Shown: positions 24,989-33,087, counted from the stretch's first letter. The stretch is 64,000 nt of DNA from Streptomyces sp. S4.7 (GCF_010384365.1 NZ_CP048397.1:3534001-3598000); one strand, 5' to 3'. Translations and numbers: made by a program. The notes: a model not told the origin generated them from the letters alone.

Positions 24989-25883
24989 GTCCGTACACCA
25001 CGTCCGGCACCGCGAGGGTGAGTTCGTCGGTGGGGGAGGGCCGGTGGTCGATGTGGTCGGCGAGCTTGTCGTACCAGAAGGCGTGCGAGTCCTTGCCGAC
25101 GGCCTTGCAGGACATGGTGAGCGCGCCGCGCGGGTCGGCTTCGATCCGCTCGATCTCCACAGGGCCCCCGGCGGGGAGGCAGGCGTCCGGTGCACCGAGC
25201 TCGGACAGGTCCTCGTCGAGGATCACCTCGATCTCCAGTTCGGCCGAGGCCAGGCGCTCCCGGAGGCGGGTGTAGGCCGTGGCGTCGTTGACGAGGAGCT
25301 CGGGGTGATCGGCTGCGTAGCCGACCGGGCGGAGGCAGTGGAGTTTCAGCTGCTCCACCCCGTAGTGCTGCAGTGTGCGGGCGAGCGGCAGGACCTCGTC
25401 GATGTTGCGCGAGGTGACCGTCATGGTCGCGCCGGCGCGGACGCCGAGCTGCTGGGCGATTTCGAGGGCGCTCAGGGCACTGCGGTAGCTTCCGAACTTC
25501 CGGATCTTGTCGTTGGTCGTGCCAATGCCCTCCAGCGACACCCGGAGCAGGTCCAGGTCGGGGGCGATCTCAGTCAGCCAGCGCTCGATGCGGTAGCCGT
25601 TGGTGCAGATCTCGACCTGCATGCCCAGGTCCCGCTTGGCGTACCGGACGACCTGGGCAAGGTCCCGGTAGACGAACGGCTCGCCGCCCAGCAGCGTGAC
25701 CGCCTCGGTGCCGTACTCGTCGCGCATCAGCGTGAGGAGGTTGACCGCCTCGTCCGTGGTGAAGGCGTCGGCGTGCTGGAGCCGTTTGCCGTGGAAGCAG
25801 TGCAGGCATTCGAAGTTGCAGCGGTAGAGCAGCTGCAGGTACAGCATCCGGATCCTGCGGATCCCGGTGACTTCGCTGATCAC
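24981..25883 (-). CDS. Radical SAM enzyme
   Basis: The 300-residue protein has the [4Fe-4S] cluster motif C-N-F-E-C-L-H-C (CxxxCxxC, about residues 22-29), the G-G-E-P motif (L-L-G-G-E-P-F, about 65-71) and S-L-E-G near residue 116. It resembles the MoaA/SPASM-like group, but a full C-terminal SPASM cysteine set is not evident; two later cysteines are seen. The reaction is unknown. It is the first gene of a coupled operon (radical SAM, kinase-like, methyltransferase, CYTH). A candidate regulator site lies 88 bp upstream. Confidence 0.9.
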   Translation of the reverse strand: MISEVTGIRRIRMLYLQLLYRCNFECLHCFHGKRLQHADAFTTDEAVNLLTLMRDEYGTEAVTLLGGEPFVYRDLAQVVRYAKRDLGMQVEICTNGYRIERWLTEIAPDLDLLRVSLEGIGTTNDKIRKFGSYRSALSALEIAQQLGVRAGATMTVTSRNIDEVLPLARTLQHYGVEQLKLHCLRPVGYAADHPELLVNDATAYTRLRERLASAELEIEVILDEDLSELGAPDACLPAGGPVEIERIEADPRGALTMSCKAVGKDSHAFWYDKLADHIDHRPSPTDELTLAVPDVVYGRV

Positions 25884-25970
25884 GAGGGTCTCCTTCGAGG
25901 CACTTGCCTGGTGGGAGACCTGATATTGGCGGGACAGGTACGGACCTCGTCACCGCGTATCGGGACGCTC

Positions 25971-25990
25971 CGAGGACGTCCTGGGACGTT
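25971..25990 (-). promoter_or_regulatory. Candidate XRE operator upstream of the radical SAM operon
   Basis: On the minus strand this reads AACGTCCC-AGG-ACGTCCT-C-G. It matches the site at 26729-26748 at every position except a 3-bp spacer and one other base. The direct ACGTCC repeats have an 11-bp period, so a dimer could bind one face of the helix. Confidence 0.6.
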
Positions 25991-25991
25991 T

Positions 25992-26684
25992 TCAGCGTGC
26001 GGAGAGCGCCTCCAGAATCCCGAGTAAACGGCCGGTGTCCGTCAGATCGGGCAGGACCGTACGGGCACCGGCGGCTGCCAGCTCTTCGGTGCTGTGGACG
26101 CCGGAGGCGACCGCGATGATCTCGGAACCCGTGACGAGTGCGGCCTCCACGTCCCTCGGAGTGTCTCCAACGAGCACGACGGGCACGCCATCCGGGGCGC
26201 CCCGCAGCCGCCGGGCCCGCTCCCGGGCGACAGCGACCAGGTCGGGGCGTTGGAGGGCATCAGCCCCGTAGGCGCCAACCGGAAGGTCGAGGAGGGGATC
26301 AAGGCCGAAGGCCGCGACCTTTACGCGGGCGTTGTCCGCGATATTGCCTGTGAGCACCGACGACACCCAACTGCTGTGCACGGAGACCTCCTTCAGGACT
26401 TCCCGCACACCGGGCAGGGCTGTTCCCCGCTGGCTGAGGGCGTGGAGACGGGCCTCCCCGGCGTCGGCGAGAGCCTTCTCGACCGCTGGCCAGTCCGGCT
26501 CGGCCAGGCCGTTCCGCTCGAACATGTCGCGCATGATCAGCCGGTCCGTACGCCCTTCCGTCCGCGCCGGCCCCGCGGGCGCCCTTCCCGCCAGGGCCGT
26601 GAAGGCGGCGGCGTAGATCTCCTTGCTGACCCCTGAGTTCTCGATGAGGGTGTGGTCGATGTCCCACAGGACGATGAGCTCCAT
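25992..26684 (-). CDS. HAD-superfamily phosphatase
   Basis: It has 230 residues from ATG 26684. Motif I is L-W-D-I-D-H-T-L-I (nucleophile and general acid Asp), motif II is S-V-L-T-G-N, and motif IV is V-V-L-V-G-D-T-P-R-D-V-E-A-A. An alpha-helical cap lies between about residues 18 and 95. It is a phosphoglycolate-phosphatase-like hydrolase of unknown substrate. It is divergent from the XRE gene, with a shared 89-bp region holding the candidate operator. Confidence 0.87.
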   Translation of the reverse strand: MELIVLWDIDHTLIENSGVSKEIYAAAFTALAGRAPAGPARTEGRTDRLIMRDMFERNGLAEPDWPAVEKALADAGEARLHALSQRGTALPGVREVLKEVSVHSSWVSSVLTGNIADNARVKVAAFGLDPLLDLPVGAYGADALQRPDLVAVARERARRLRGAPDGVPVVLVGDTPRDVEAALVTGSEIIAVASGVHSTEELAAAGARTVLPDLTDTGRLLGILEALSAR

Positions 26685-26728
26685 GCATCCAGCGTAAATA
26701 CAGCGGTCATGGCCCCCTCCTTCTGTGG

Positions 26729-26748
26729 AACGTCCCGAAACGTCCTTG
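26729..26748 (+). promoter_or_regulatory. Candidate XRE operator between the HAD and XRE genes
   Basis: It reads AACGTCCC-GAA-ACGTCCT-T-G. It lies 26 bp before the XRE start and 45 bp from the HAD start. The same motif precedes the radical SAM operon, so the XRE protein may control itself and both minus-strand units. Confidence 0.6.
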
Positions 26749-26773
26749 CCGCTCCTGACCGGTCTCGGCTTGT

Positions 26774-27556
26774 ATGGCGTCTGTGAACGAGCGATTGCAC
26801 TCCGTGCTCGCCCAGCGCGGCATCCCACCCGAATCACTCGCCGAAGTCTGTGAGGTGGACCCCAAGACCGTCGGCCGGTGGCTCGGCGGGCGCGTTCCCC
26901 ATCCTCGCCACCGCTTCCGCGTCGCCAAGCACTTACGGGTCGAGGAACTGTTCCTCTGGCCCGCACCAGCGCCGACCACGCCGCAGCAACTCGAAGGTTC
27001 AGGGCAGGAGCTGGTCGGGACCTACCAGAACCGGGCAAGCGTCCCGCGCGACACATGGCTGTCGCTGCTCAACGGCGCCCAGGAGCAGATCAGCGTCCTC
27101 GTCTTCTCCGGCACCTTCTTCGCTCAGTCCAACCCGCACGTGGCCAAGATGCTCGCCGAGCGTGCGTCGAGCGGGGTGCGAGTGCGGCTCTGCTTCGGCG
27201 ACTCGAAGGGCCGGGCCGCAGCAATCCGGGGCCACGAAGAGGGAATCGGCGACACCCTCGCCGCCAAGATCCGTGCCTCCCTGACCTACTACCGGCCCCT
27301 GTTGTCCGAGGCCGGATGCGAGGTGAGACTGCACGACACCACGCTCTACACCTCCATGTTCCGGTACGACAATGATCTTCTGATCAACCCGCACGTCTGG
27401 GGCCAGCCGGCCAGCGCCAACCCCCTCCTCCATCTCCGCAGAGCAGACACGGCGGGCTGGTTCGACAACTACGCTCAGAGTTTCGAAGCTGTCTGGGCCA
27501 CCGCACGGCCCTGGACACCAGACCAGGAGGGGCCCTCGCCGCATGGGCAGGACTGA
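26774..27556 (+). CDS. XRE-type regulator with a phospholipase-D-like C-terminal domain
   Basis: The 260-residue protein has an N-terminal helix-turn-helix (about residues 15-45, S-L-A-E-V-C-E-V-D-P-K-T-V-G-R-W-L) and a C-terminal ~170-residue domain like that of actinobacterial XRE regulators with PLD-like folds (I-S-V-L-V-F-S-G-T-F-F, later Y-T-S-M-F-R-Y-D-N-D-L-L-I-N-P-H-V-W-G). The full HKD catalytic signature is absent, so the domain probably senses a phosphate-containing ligand rather than cutting one. It overlaps the Nudix gene by 14 bp and forms an operon with it. Confidence 0.82.
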   Translation: MASVNERLHSVLAQRGIPPESLAEVCEVDPKTVGRWLGGRVPHPRHRFRVAKHLRVEELFLWPAPAPTTPQQLEGSGQELVGTYQNRASVPRDTWLSLLNGAQEQISVLVFSGTFFAQSNPHVAKMLAERASSGVRVRLCFGDSKGRAAAIRGHEEGIGDTLAAKIRASLTYYRPLLSEAGCEVRLHDTTLYTSMFRYDNDLLINPHVWGQPASANPLLHLRRADTAGWFDNYAQSFEAVWATARPWTPDQEGPSPHGQD

Positions 27557-28010
27557 GTACTACAACGACCCCAAGGCCCCCAAGGCGAACACACTCATCC
27601 CCGCCAACAACCTGCTCGTTGTCGACGACAACGGCGCCATTCTCCTCCAGCGCCGCCGGGACACCGGCCAATGGGCCCTGCCGGGCGGAGCCCAGGACAT
27701 CGGCGAGACTGCGGCCCAGTGCGCCGTGCGTGAATGCCAGGAAGAGACCGGGATCATCGCCGAGGTCACGGGCTTCCTGGGGGTCTACACGAACCCGAAC
27801 CACATCGTGGCCTACACCGACGGCGAGATCCGCCAGCAGTACGAGAACACCTACATCGGCCGGCCGGTGGGCGGTGAGCCCACGATCAACGACGAGGCCG
27901 ACGGCGTCCGGTACGTCCAGCCGAGCGACCTGGACCAGTACGACATCCACCCGAGCATGCGCCAACAGATCGGCGATTACCTGGCAGGCACGTACCCCTA
28001 CCTGGGCTGA
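27543..28010 (+). CDS. Nudix hydrolase
   Basis: The 155-residue protein carries a complete Nudix box: G-G-A-Q-D-I-G-E-T-A-A, then R-E-C-Q-E-E-T-G-I, beginning near residue 49. It is preceded by the usual L-L-Q-R-R-R-D-T-G-Q-W-A-L-P-G. It hydrolyses a nucleoside diphosphate linked to another group; the substrate is unknown. Translation is coupled to the XRE gene. Confidence 0.92.
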   Translation: MGRTEYYNDPKAPKANTLIPANNLLVVDDNGAILLQRRRDTGQWALPGGAQDIGETAAQCAVRECQEETGIIAEVTGFLGVYTNPNHIVAYTDGEIRQQYENTYIGRPVGGEPTINDEADGVRYVQPSDLDQYDIHPSMRQQIGDYLAGTYPYLG

Positions 28011-28561
28011 GCCTCCAAGGCCGCCTCTACCCGGCTCACGGCCGCCAGGATGTCAGGTGATGCTCGGCGGATGAACCGCCCCACCGGGCTGCCGGATTCG
28101 TACCGGCTGGCGATCTCGGCCAGGCGAGCATCGGTCGAAGTGACTTTGCCATCCGGTGTGGTTGTCATGTCGCAGTACACAAGCGCATCCACAAGCAGAG
28201 CCTCATCTAACAACGGGAACTCGCGCTCCAGCACCTCCATCAACCCGCGCTCCTCGGCTTCCAGCAGCGCGAACGAATGGTTCGCCACCAAGCGCACCAA
28301 CCGCTCATCAGCACCATGCTCGTCTCGGAGAAACCGCGCCCCGTCGAGCGGGTGAAAGCCGGTTTCCGCCAGCCGGGGCGCGTAGCCCACGTCATGCAGT
28401 ACTGCCGCGGAAAACAACAGCTCAGCATTCCCTGCCAGGGCCGGGCCGAGCCCGGCGGCACGCGCCGCCACGCCCTGCGAATGCGCCCACCGTCGGGGAA
28501 GCACCTCGCTGAGCTCGTTCTCGGCTACCTGCCTCGCCCATGCCAGCATCGTTTCTTCCAT
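27998..28561 (-). CDS. HD-domain phosphohydrolase
   Basis: It has 187 residues from ATG 28561; a TTG at 28579 is an alternative. The metal ligands of an HD domain are visible: H in R-W-A-H-S-Q-G, the pair in V-L-H-D-V-G-Y-A-P, and a later D in L-V-Y-C-D-M. It probably hydrolyses a nucleotide or other phosphomonoester. It is convergent with the Nudix gene (13-bp overlap). Confidence 0.82.
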   Translation of the reverse strand: MEETMLAWARQVAENELSEVLPRRWAHSQGVAARAAGLGPALAGNAELLFSAAVLHDVGYAPRLAETGFHPLDGARFLRDEHGADERLVRLVANHSFALLEAEERGLMEVLEREFPLLDEALLVDALVYCDMTTTPDGKVTSTDARLAEIASRYESGSPVGRFIRRASPDILAAVSRVEAALEAQPR

Positions 28562-28848
28562 GGCCCGTTCGATGCCCAAAAGGGGCCAAAGTCATTCCAT
28601 GCCCGGCGTCCCTCAGTGCGCAATCGGTTAGGTGCTGTCAGCAGCAGCGCAGGGGCGGGCGAACTCGCCAGGCGGTCCGTCCATCAGCTTGTCAAGGATC
28701 GTGTCGTAGTGGAACGCGCGGCCGTGAAGTACAGCAGTCCACCCCTCGGCCCCGGAACTCCTATCCGCCGCAGGTTTCACCACCACGCTCTGCATCACCT
28801 GGGTACGCTGGGTGGTCAGAGCGAGATCAGGGGAGTAGTGGGGCGGGG

Positions 28849-30993
28849 ATGAGGAAGAGCACGCAGGCGATGCCGCTGGAGGTTCGGCAGATTCGTGAGG
28901 CCCTATTGAGGGAGTTCACTGACCGGATTTCCATGGACGACTTCGAGAAGAAGGATCCTACGGAGCGGGAAACCGCTCTCTTATCCCGGGCCGTATCGGC
29001 GAGGGCAGCTCGCATTCTGACCGACTGCACCTCAGACGAGGCAGCCGCTGGGGTAATCGATGGCAGAGCCGACTTCGGCATCGACTCCGTGGCCTTCTCC
29101 GCTTCCGGGACGGAACTCTGGCTAATCCAGGCTAAATGGAAGAACTCGGGGACAGCAGGCTTCGACACTGAGGCGGCACTCAAGCTAATCCACGGCCTCA
29201 AGAAGCTCGATAACCGGGATTTCGACCACTTCAATGAACGCCTGCGACTACTCGGAGACCGGGTGCATGGCGTCCTCAAACTTCCCACCTGCAAAGTGCA
29301 CCTAGTCGTCGCACTGATGGGGGGCGGACAGCTTTCACCGGAGACACGCAACATCCTGGATGAGGCAGCCCGTGAATTCGGGGGACTCGGCCGCACTGTC
29401 GAATACCGAGTGGTGGACCAGGCTGCCTTCCACCGGGCCATTCGGGAAGAGCTGGAGCCAGAGCCCATCAGCCTGACCGCGAAGATGACCGAGGGCTGGC
29501 ACGACCGCGAGACCCCTTACAAGGCCATCGTTGGTGAGGTGAGCGCCGCAGAGCTCGCCCGGTGGTACGCGGACAACGGCGAGCGCCTCTACGACCGTAA
29601 CGTCCGCAAGTCGCTCGGGCTCACGGGAGTCAACAAGACTTTGGTCGACAGCATGTTGGAGGACCCTGACGGCTTCCTCTACCGCCACAACGGCATCACG
29701 GTGCAGTGCGACGCCATCGAACGGGAATTCTTTGCGAAGCGGGCGACCGGAGCACCCATCTCCCTGACTCTCCGCAACGCGAGCGTCGTAAACGGTGCAC
29801 AGACCGTCACCTCAGCCAACCGAGCCTTCGAGAAGGACCCGGACGCAGTGGCAGAAGCCTACGTCTCCGTGCGGATTGTCTCCGTAGAGGGGACGCCTGA
29901 GGGGTTCGCACAAAGTGTCACCAAAGCCACCAACACCCAGAACCACATGGAGCGCCGGGACTTTATCGCAATTGATCCGGTACAGAGCGAGATCCAGAAG
30001 GACTTCAAGCTCTCACTCGACAAGGAGTACGTCTTCCGGCGCGGTGAAATGGACCCGGCTCCCGAGTCTGGCTGCTCGGTTACCGAGGCGGCCACCGCTC
30101 TCGCCTGTGCGTATCAGGACCTCACCTTCGCGGTCCGGATAAAGGGGTCGACCGAGGCTCTGTGGAAGGAAGGCGCTGATGGCGCCTATACCCGCCTATT
30201 CGGGCAACAGGCAAGCGCCTACCAGATCTGGCGTTCCGTACAGGTCCTGCGAGAAATCCGGGACGAGCTCACGAAGCTCCGGTCGGCGCTATCAGGAAGG
30301 GCGGCGTCCATCGCGGACAGTGGGGCGCTACTGGCGGCCCATGTGGTGTTCCAGCGAATCGGCAGCGAGGTGATTGAAGAACCCGACAGCGATTGGGACA
30401 CGATTCTGCAGGGCGTGCCTGACCAGGTACAACGCGTCCTGGCCGGCCTGATCGGCATGGTTGACAAACTCTTCACCAACAAGAGCTACATCACGAGTAC
30501 TTTTGCCAGCGAGGAGAAGTCCAGACAGCTTGTCCAGGCGGTCTTGCTGACGCTCGACGCAGGGAGCGATGCCCCTGACCTCTCGGCGTTTGTGATGGCA
30601 GCCAGCAAGAAGCGTGCGAAGCGGCCCCCAACCATTCATCTCCTCGTGGACCACGACCTCATCCCCGAGGGCACGCCGCTGACCTACGCGCCCAGTGACA
30701 CCGAAGAGCGGGCCATCGGCGCCTGGCTCGACCAGGACCCGCGTCGACGGCGGGGCACCTGGCTCAACGACCGCAAAGCGCCGATCCTCTGGGAGGCTGA
30801 TGGCCGACGCTACTCGCCGAGTGGGCTGGTGAATCGCATCTGGCAACAAGCCGAATGGCGGGAACAGTGGAGTGCGGTCCAGGGACCCAAGCAGTGGAAG
30901 ATACCCGGGGAGGGGACACTGGTGGAGATTGCGGAACGGTTGTGGCGGCGGCTGGACACCGAGCAGGAGCCGACAGAACATGACCAGCCCTAA
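28849..30993 (+). CDS. AIPR-family (abortive infection phage resistance) protein
   Basis: It has 714 residues from ATG 28849; the frame is open upstream but non-coding in character. The central region matches the AIPR family: F-L-Y-R-H-N-G-I-T-V-Q-C, then V-V-N-G-A-Q-T-V (about residue 310) and K-A-T-N-T-Q-N. The N-terminal 100 residues look like a PD-(D/E)xK nuclease: G-I-D-S-V-A-F (D79) and W-L-I-Q-A-K-W-K (Q94, K96). AIPR proteins act in phage-defence loci. Codon use is more A/T-rich than in neighbours, a sign of transfer. It appears to stand alone. The 28562-28848 leader holds no gene that I can support. Confidence 0.85.
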   Translation: MRKSTQAMPLEVRQIREALLREFTDRISMDDFEKKDPTERETALLSRAVSARAARILTDCTSDEAAAGVIDGRADFGIDSVAFSASGTELWLIQAKWKNSGTAGFDTEAALKLIHGLKKLDNRDFDHFNERLRLLGDRVHGVLKLPTCKVHLVVALMGGGQLSPETRNILDEAAREFGGLGRTVEYRVVDQAAFHRAIREELEPEPISLTAKMTEGWHDRETPYKAIVGEVSAAELARWYADNGERLYDRNVRKSLGLTGVNKTLVDSMLEDPDGFLYRHNGITVQCDAIEREFFAKRATGAPISLTLRNASVVNGAQTVTSANRAFEKDPDAVAEAYVSVRIVSVEGTPEGFAQSVTKATNTQNHMERRDFIAIDPVQSEIQKDFKLSLDKEYVFRRGEMDPAPESGCSVTEAATALACAYQDLTFAVRIKGSTEALWKEGADGAYTRLFGQQASAYQIWRSVQVLREIRDELTKLRSALSGRAASIADSGALLAAHVVFQRIGSEVIEEPDSDWDTILQGVPDQVQRVLAGLIGMVDKLFTNKSYITSTFASEEKSRQLVQAVLLTLDAGSDAPDLSAFVMAASKKRAKRPPTIHLLVDHDLIPEGTPLTYAPSDTEERAIGAWLDQDPRRRRGTWLNDRKAPILWEADGRRYSPSGLVNRIWQQAEWREQWSAVQGPKQWKIPGEGTLVEIAERLWRRLDTEQEPTEHDQP

Positions 30994-31311
30994 GTTCGAG
31001 CGCCCCCGGGGCGAGACCGTCTGGGCCAAGAGCGCTCGCCCCAGACGCTCTTGCCCGTGGGGCAGGAGCCATCTCCCTTGCACGTCCACGCCCTCTGCGT
31101 CGGCAGCTTGAGGAGGATTTGAGAGCCCTCATCGCGGCCGTCCGTCCCGATATCTATGGCGTCTTCAGGGCATGGCGCGGCGTGGCCCGCGTCCCGGTCT
31201 CAGTTCTGGTCTCATTCACCGCCGTCCACCAGGGTTCACACCCCAGCCCAGGTCTGGATATTTCCTCAGGTCAGGACGTTCCCGCCCACCCCCGAACACC
31301 CAAGCGAACAT
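30994..31311. other. Right inner end of the island, no confident gene
   Basis: A short frame starts at ATG 30980 (M-T-S-P-K-F-E-R-P-R-G), overlapping the AIPR stop, and ends at 31111 (43 codons). Neighbouring frames also have coding-like stretches (R-R-Q-L-E-E-D-L-R-A-L-I near 31110). This looks like the frameshifted start of a lost gene, but I cannot assign it. Confidence 0.3.
31196..31217 (+). promoter_or_regulatory. Paired GGTCTCAGTT/GGTCTCATTC, possible integrase arm sites (right)
   Basis: The two units lie at 31196-31205 and 31208-31217, again with a 12-bp period. They are near-identical to the pair inside the left end of the island. Confidence 0.4.
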
Positions 31312-31386
31312 TTGGAAAGCGTGTTGGGGGCAACCCCTCACGAGTTCGAATCTCGTATCCTCCGCCATTGCTCTCACCGGGCAATA
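31312..31386 (+). repeat. Right attachment repeat (75 bp, perfect)
   Basis: It is identical to 14800-14874. It includes the 3' half of tRNA-Ser without the 5' half, so it is not a functional tRNA. Confidence 0.92.
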
Positions 31387-31426
31387 GTCGAAGGCCCGCC
31401 GTCGCTAGCGATGGCGGGCCTTCGAC
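31387..31426. terminator. Palindromic hairpin directly after the right att repeat
   Basis: A 20-bp palindrome (GTCGAAGGCCCGCC onward, centre TCGCT/AGCGA, one G-T pair) starts at the first base after the repeat. It mirrors the hairpin after the left repeat but has a different sequence. Confidence 0.75.
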
Positions 31427-31432
31427 GTGTGT

Positions 31433-31454
31433 GGTTGCGGTTTTGGTTGCAGCC
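31433..31454 (+). promoter_or_regulatory. Paired GGTTGCGGTT/GGTTGCAGCC outside attR
   Basis: Two units with a 12-bp period (31433-31442, 31445-31454) stand at the same distance from the att repeat as the GGTCTCAGTT pair on the left (46 bp), but with a different unit sequence. They suggest arm sites of a second, related element. Confidence 0.3.
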
Positions 31455-31523
31455 GAGTGTGGGCGAACGTCGACCGGAAGCCGGTGGAGGTGGTCGGCCG
31501 CAACGCTCAGAGCGTTCCGGACG

Positions 31524-32840
31524 TCATGCCGCACCGTCCGGTTCGCGCTGGTAGATGTCGGGGACGCCGTCCAGGTCGTCGTCACGGTTCTCCTCCTCGA
31601 ACAGCCGTCGGTAGATGCGGTCGCGCCGCTTGACCAGCAACACGGCGAGGAGGGCGGCGATCACGGAGCCGGCCAGGACCGCGGCTTTGATGTGCTCGGC
31701 CTGTGCCGGGTCCGGGAAGGCGAGTTCACCGATCAGCAGGGAGACGGTGAACCCGATACCTGCCAGCGCGGCGAGGGCGAACACATCCGCCCAGGCGAGG
31801 TCGGGGTTGAGCCGTGCCCGGGTGAAGCGCACGGCGAGATACGTGCCGGCGAAGATGCCCACGATTTTGCCGATGACCAGGCCCGCGATCACGCCCAGCG
31901 GTTCGGGGCGGGTGAACACCTCCCCCATCGAGGAGACGGACACGCTGACTCCGGCGGCGAAGAGGGCGAACAAGGGGACGGCGACGCCGGCGGAGAAGGG
32001 CCGCAGCAGGTGCTCGGTGCGCGCCCCCGGTGAGGTCTGCTCGGGCTTGCGCCCTCCGGTGTCGTCGTCGGGAGTGGCGCGCAGGATCAGTCCCATCGCC
32101 ACCCCGGCAACGGTCGCGTGGACGCCTCCGTTGTACATCAGCGCCCAGATGGCGATGCCCAGCGGCACGTACCACCACCAGCCACGCACCCGCAGGCGTT
32201 GCAGTGCGTAGAACAGGACCAGCCCTCCCACGGCCCCGCCCAGCGCGAGCAGGTTGAGATCGCTGGTGAAGAACAGCGCGATGACGAGAATCGCGCCGAG
32301 GTCGTCGACCACCGCGAGTGTCAGCAGGAAAGCCCGCATGGCGGACGGGAGGTGGGTACTGAGGACGGCGAGGACCGCCAGTGCGAACGCGATGTCCGTG
32401 GCCATGGGTACCGCCCAGCCGGACAGCGATCCGCCTCCGGTACGGGCGACCGCGACGTACAGGAGGGCGGGCACCGCCATCCCGCACACCGCGGCCACCA
32501 CCGGCAGCGCCGCCGCGGCGGGGGTGCGCAGCTCCCCGGCCACCAGCTCACGCTTCAGCTCGATACCCGCGACGAGGAAGAAGACGGTCAGCAGCCCGTC
32601 GGCGGCCCAGTGCCCCACCGACAGATCCAGCCCCAGCGCACCGATTCCGAAGTGCGTGTCGCGCACCGAGGAGTAGCTCTCGCTCCAGGGGGAGTTGGCC
32701 CAGATGAGCGCGGCCAGCGCCGCTGCCAGCAGCACCAGCCCGCCGACTGTCTCGGTGCGCAGCGCTCGCGCCACGGCCGTCCGCTCACGCCACGAGGGCA
32801 CCGCCAGAAACGGTGAGCGCTCTTCGGAGTCACGGCGCAT
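31524..32840 (-). CDS. nhaA: Na+/H+ antiporter NhaA
   Basis: This 438-residue inner-membrane antiporter exports Na+ in exchange for H+. Start ATG 32840 has AAGGA eight bases upstream. About 11-12 hydrophobic helices are visible, with the ion-binding Asp pair in L-A-V-V-D-D-L-G-A-I (equivalent to D163/D164 of E. coli NhaA), the G-I-E-L-K-R-E-L motif and P-M-A-T-D-I-A-F-A. A short hydrophilic tail ends the protein. It lies just outside the island. Confidence 0.95.
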   Translation of the reverse strand: MRRDSEERSPFLAVPSWRERTAVARALRTETVGGLVLLAAALAALIWANSPWSESYSSVRDTHFGIGALGLDLSVGHWAADGLLTVFFLVAGIELKRELVAGELRTPAAAALPVVAAVCGMAVPALLYVAVARTGGGSLSGWAVPMATDIAFALAVLAVLSTHLPSAMRAFLLTLAVVDDLGAILVIALFFTSDLNLLALGGAVGGLVLFYALQRLRVRGWWWYVPLGIAIWALMYNGGVHATVAGVAMGLILRATPDDDTGGRKPEQTSPGARTEHLLRPFSAGVAVPLFALFAAGVSVSVSSMGEVFTRPEPLGVIAGLVIGKIVGIFAGTYLAVRFTRARLNPDLAWADVFALAALAGIGFTVSLLIGELAFPDPAQAEHIKAAVLAGSVIAALLAVLLVKRRDRIYRRLFEEENRDDDLDGVPDIYQREPDGAA

Positions 32841-33050
32841 GCAGAGGGTCCTTCGAGGAGGTCGACTGCGGGTGGACACAGTTATCCGTGTCGCCGACCA
32901 GGCTTCCCGGCACTCCAGCGCGTTTCTTGACGCGTTGCTGACAGGCTATCCGCGCCCGCTGGTCAACGCACCTCTGCAGCGCCCGGGCCCACGGCGCACC
33001 GCACGACGGAGACCAGCACAGGAGCCGGGGCGGCTCGGGGGCGACAGACA

Positions 33051-33087
33051 GGCGCGGTCGGCCCCTTGGCAGGGGACCGACCGCGCC
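33051..33087 (-). terminator. Terminator of the alanine/cation symporter gene
   Basis: A hairpin of ~15 bp (GGCGCGGTCGG-CCCC / GGGG-CCGACCGCGCC with one mismatch), loop TTGGCA, lies just after the symporter stop. The rest of 32841-33050 holds nothing that I recognise. Confidence 0.7.

Larger units (their letters stand above)
14875..31386. mobile_element. 16.5-kb genomic island in tRNA-Ser(GGA)
   Basis: The island is delimited by the 75-bp direct repeat of the tRNA 3' part. Its genes are a restriction-modification pair, an E2-like protein, a membrane protein split by an IS, a cluster of nucleotide/small-molecule enzymes with an XRE regulator, an AIPR protein and three ISs. No integrase, excisionase, replication or transfer gene is present, so it can no longer excise by itself. 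Several genes, notably the AIPR gene, use clearly more A/T than the flanking chromosome, which fits transfer. Confidence 0.85.

Noticed and set aside
14875..31386. The island as a prophage or integrative plasmid (AICE)
   Set aside because: There are no capsid, tail, lysis, replication or TraB-like transfer genes. It is better described as a decayed, defence-type genomic island.
31312..31386. A second tRNA-Ser gene
   Set aside because: Only the 3' part from the anticodon loop is present. The acceptor 5' strand and D arm are missing, so it is the att repeat.
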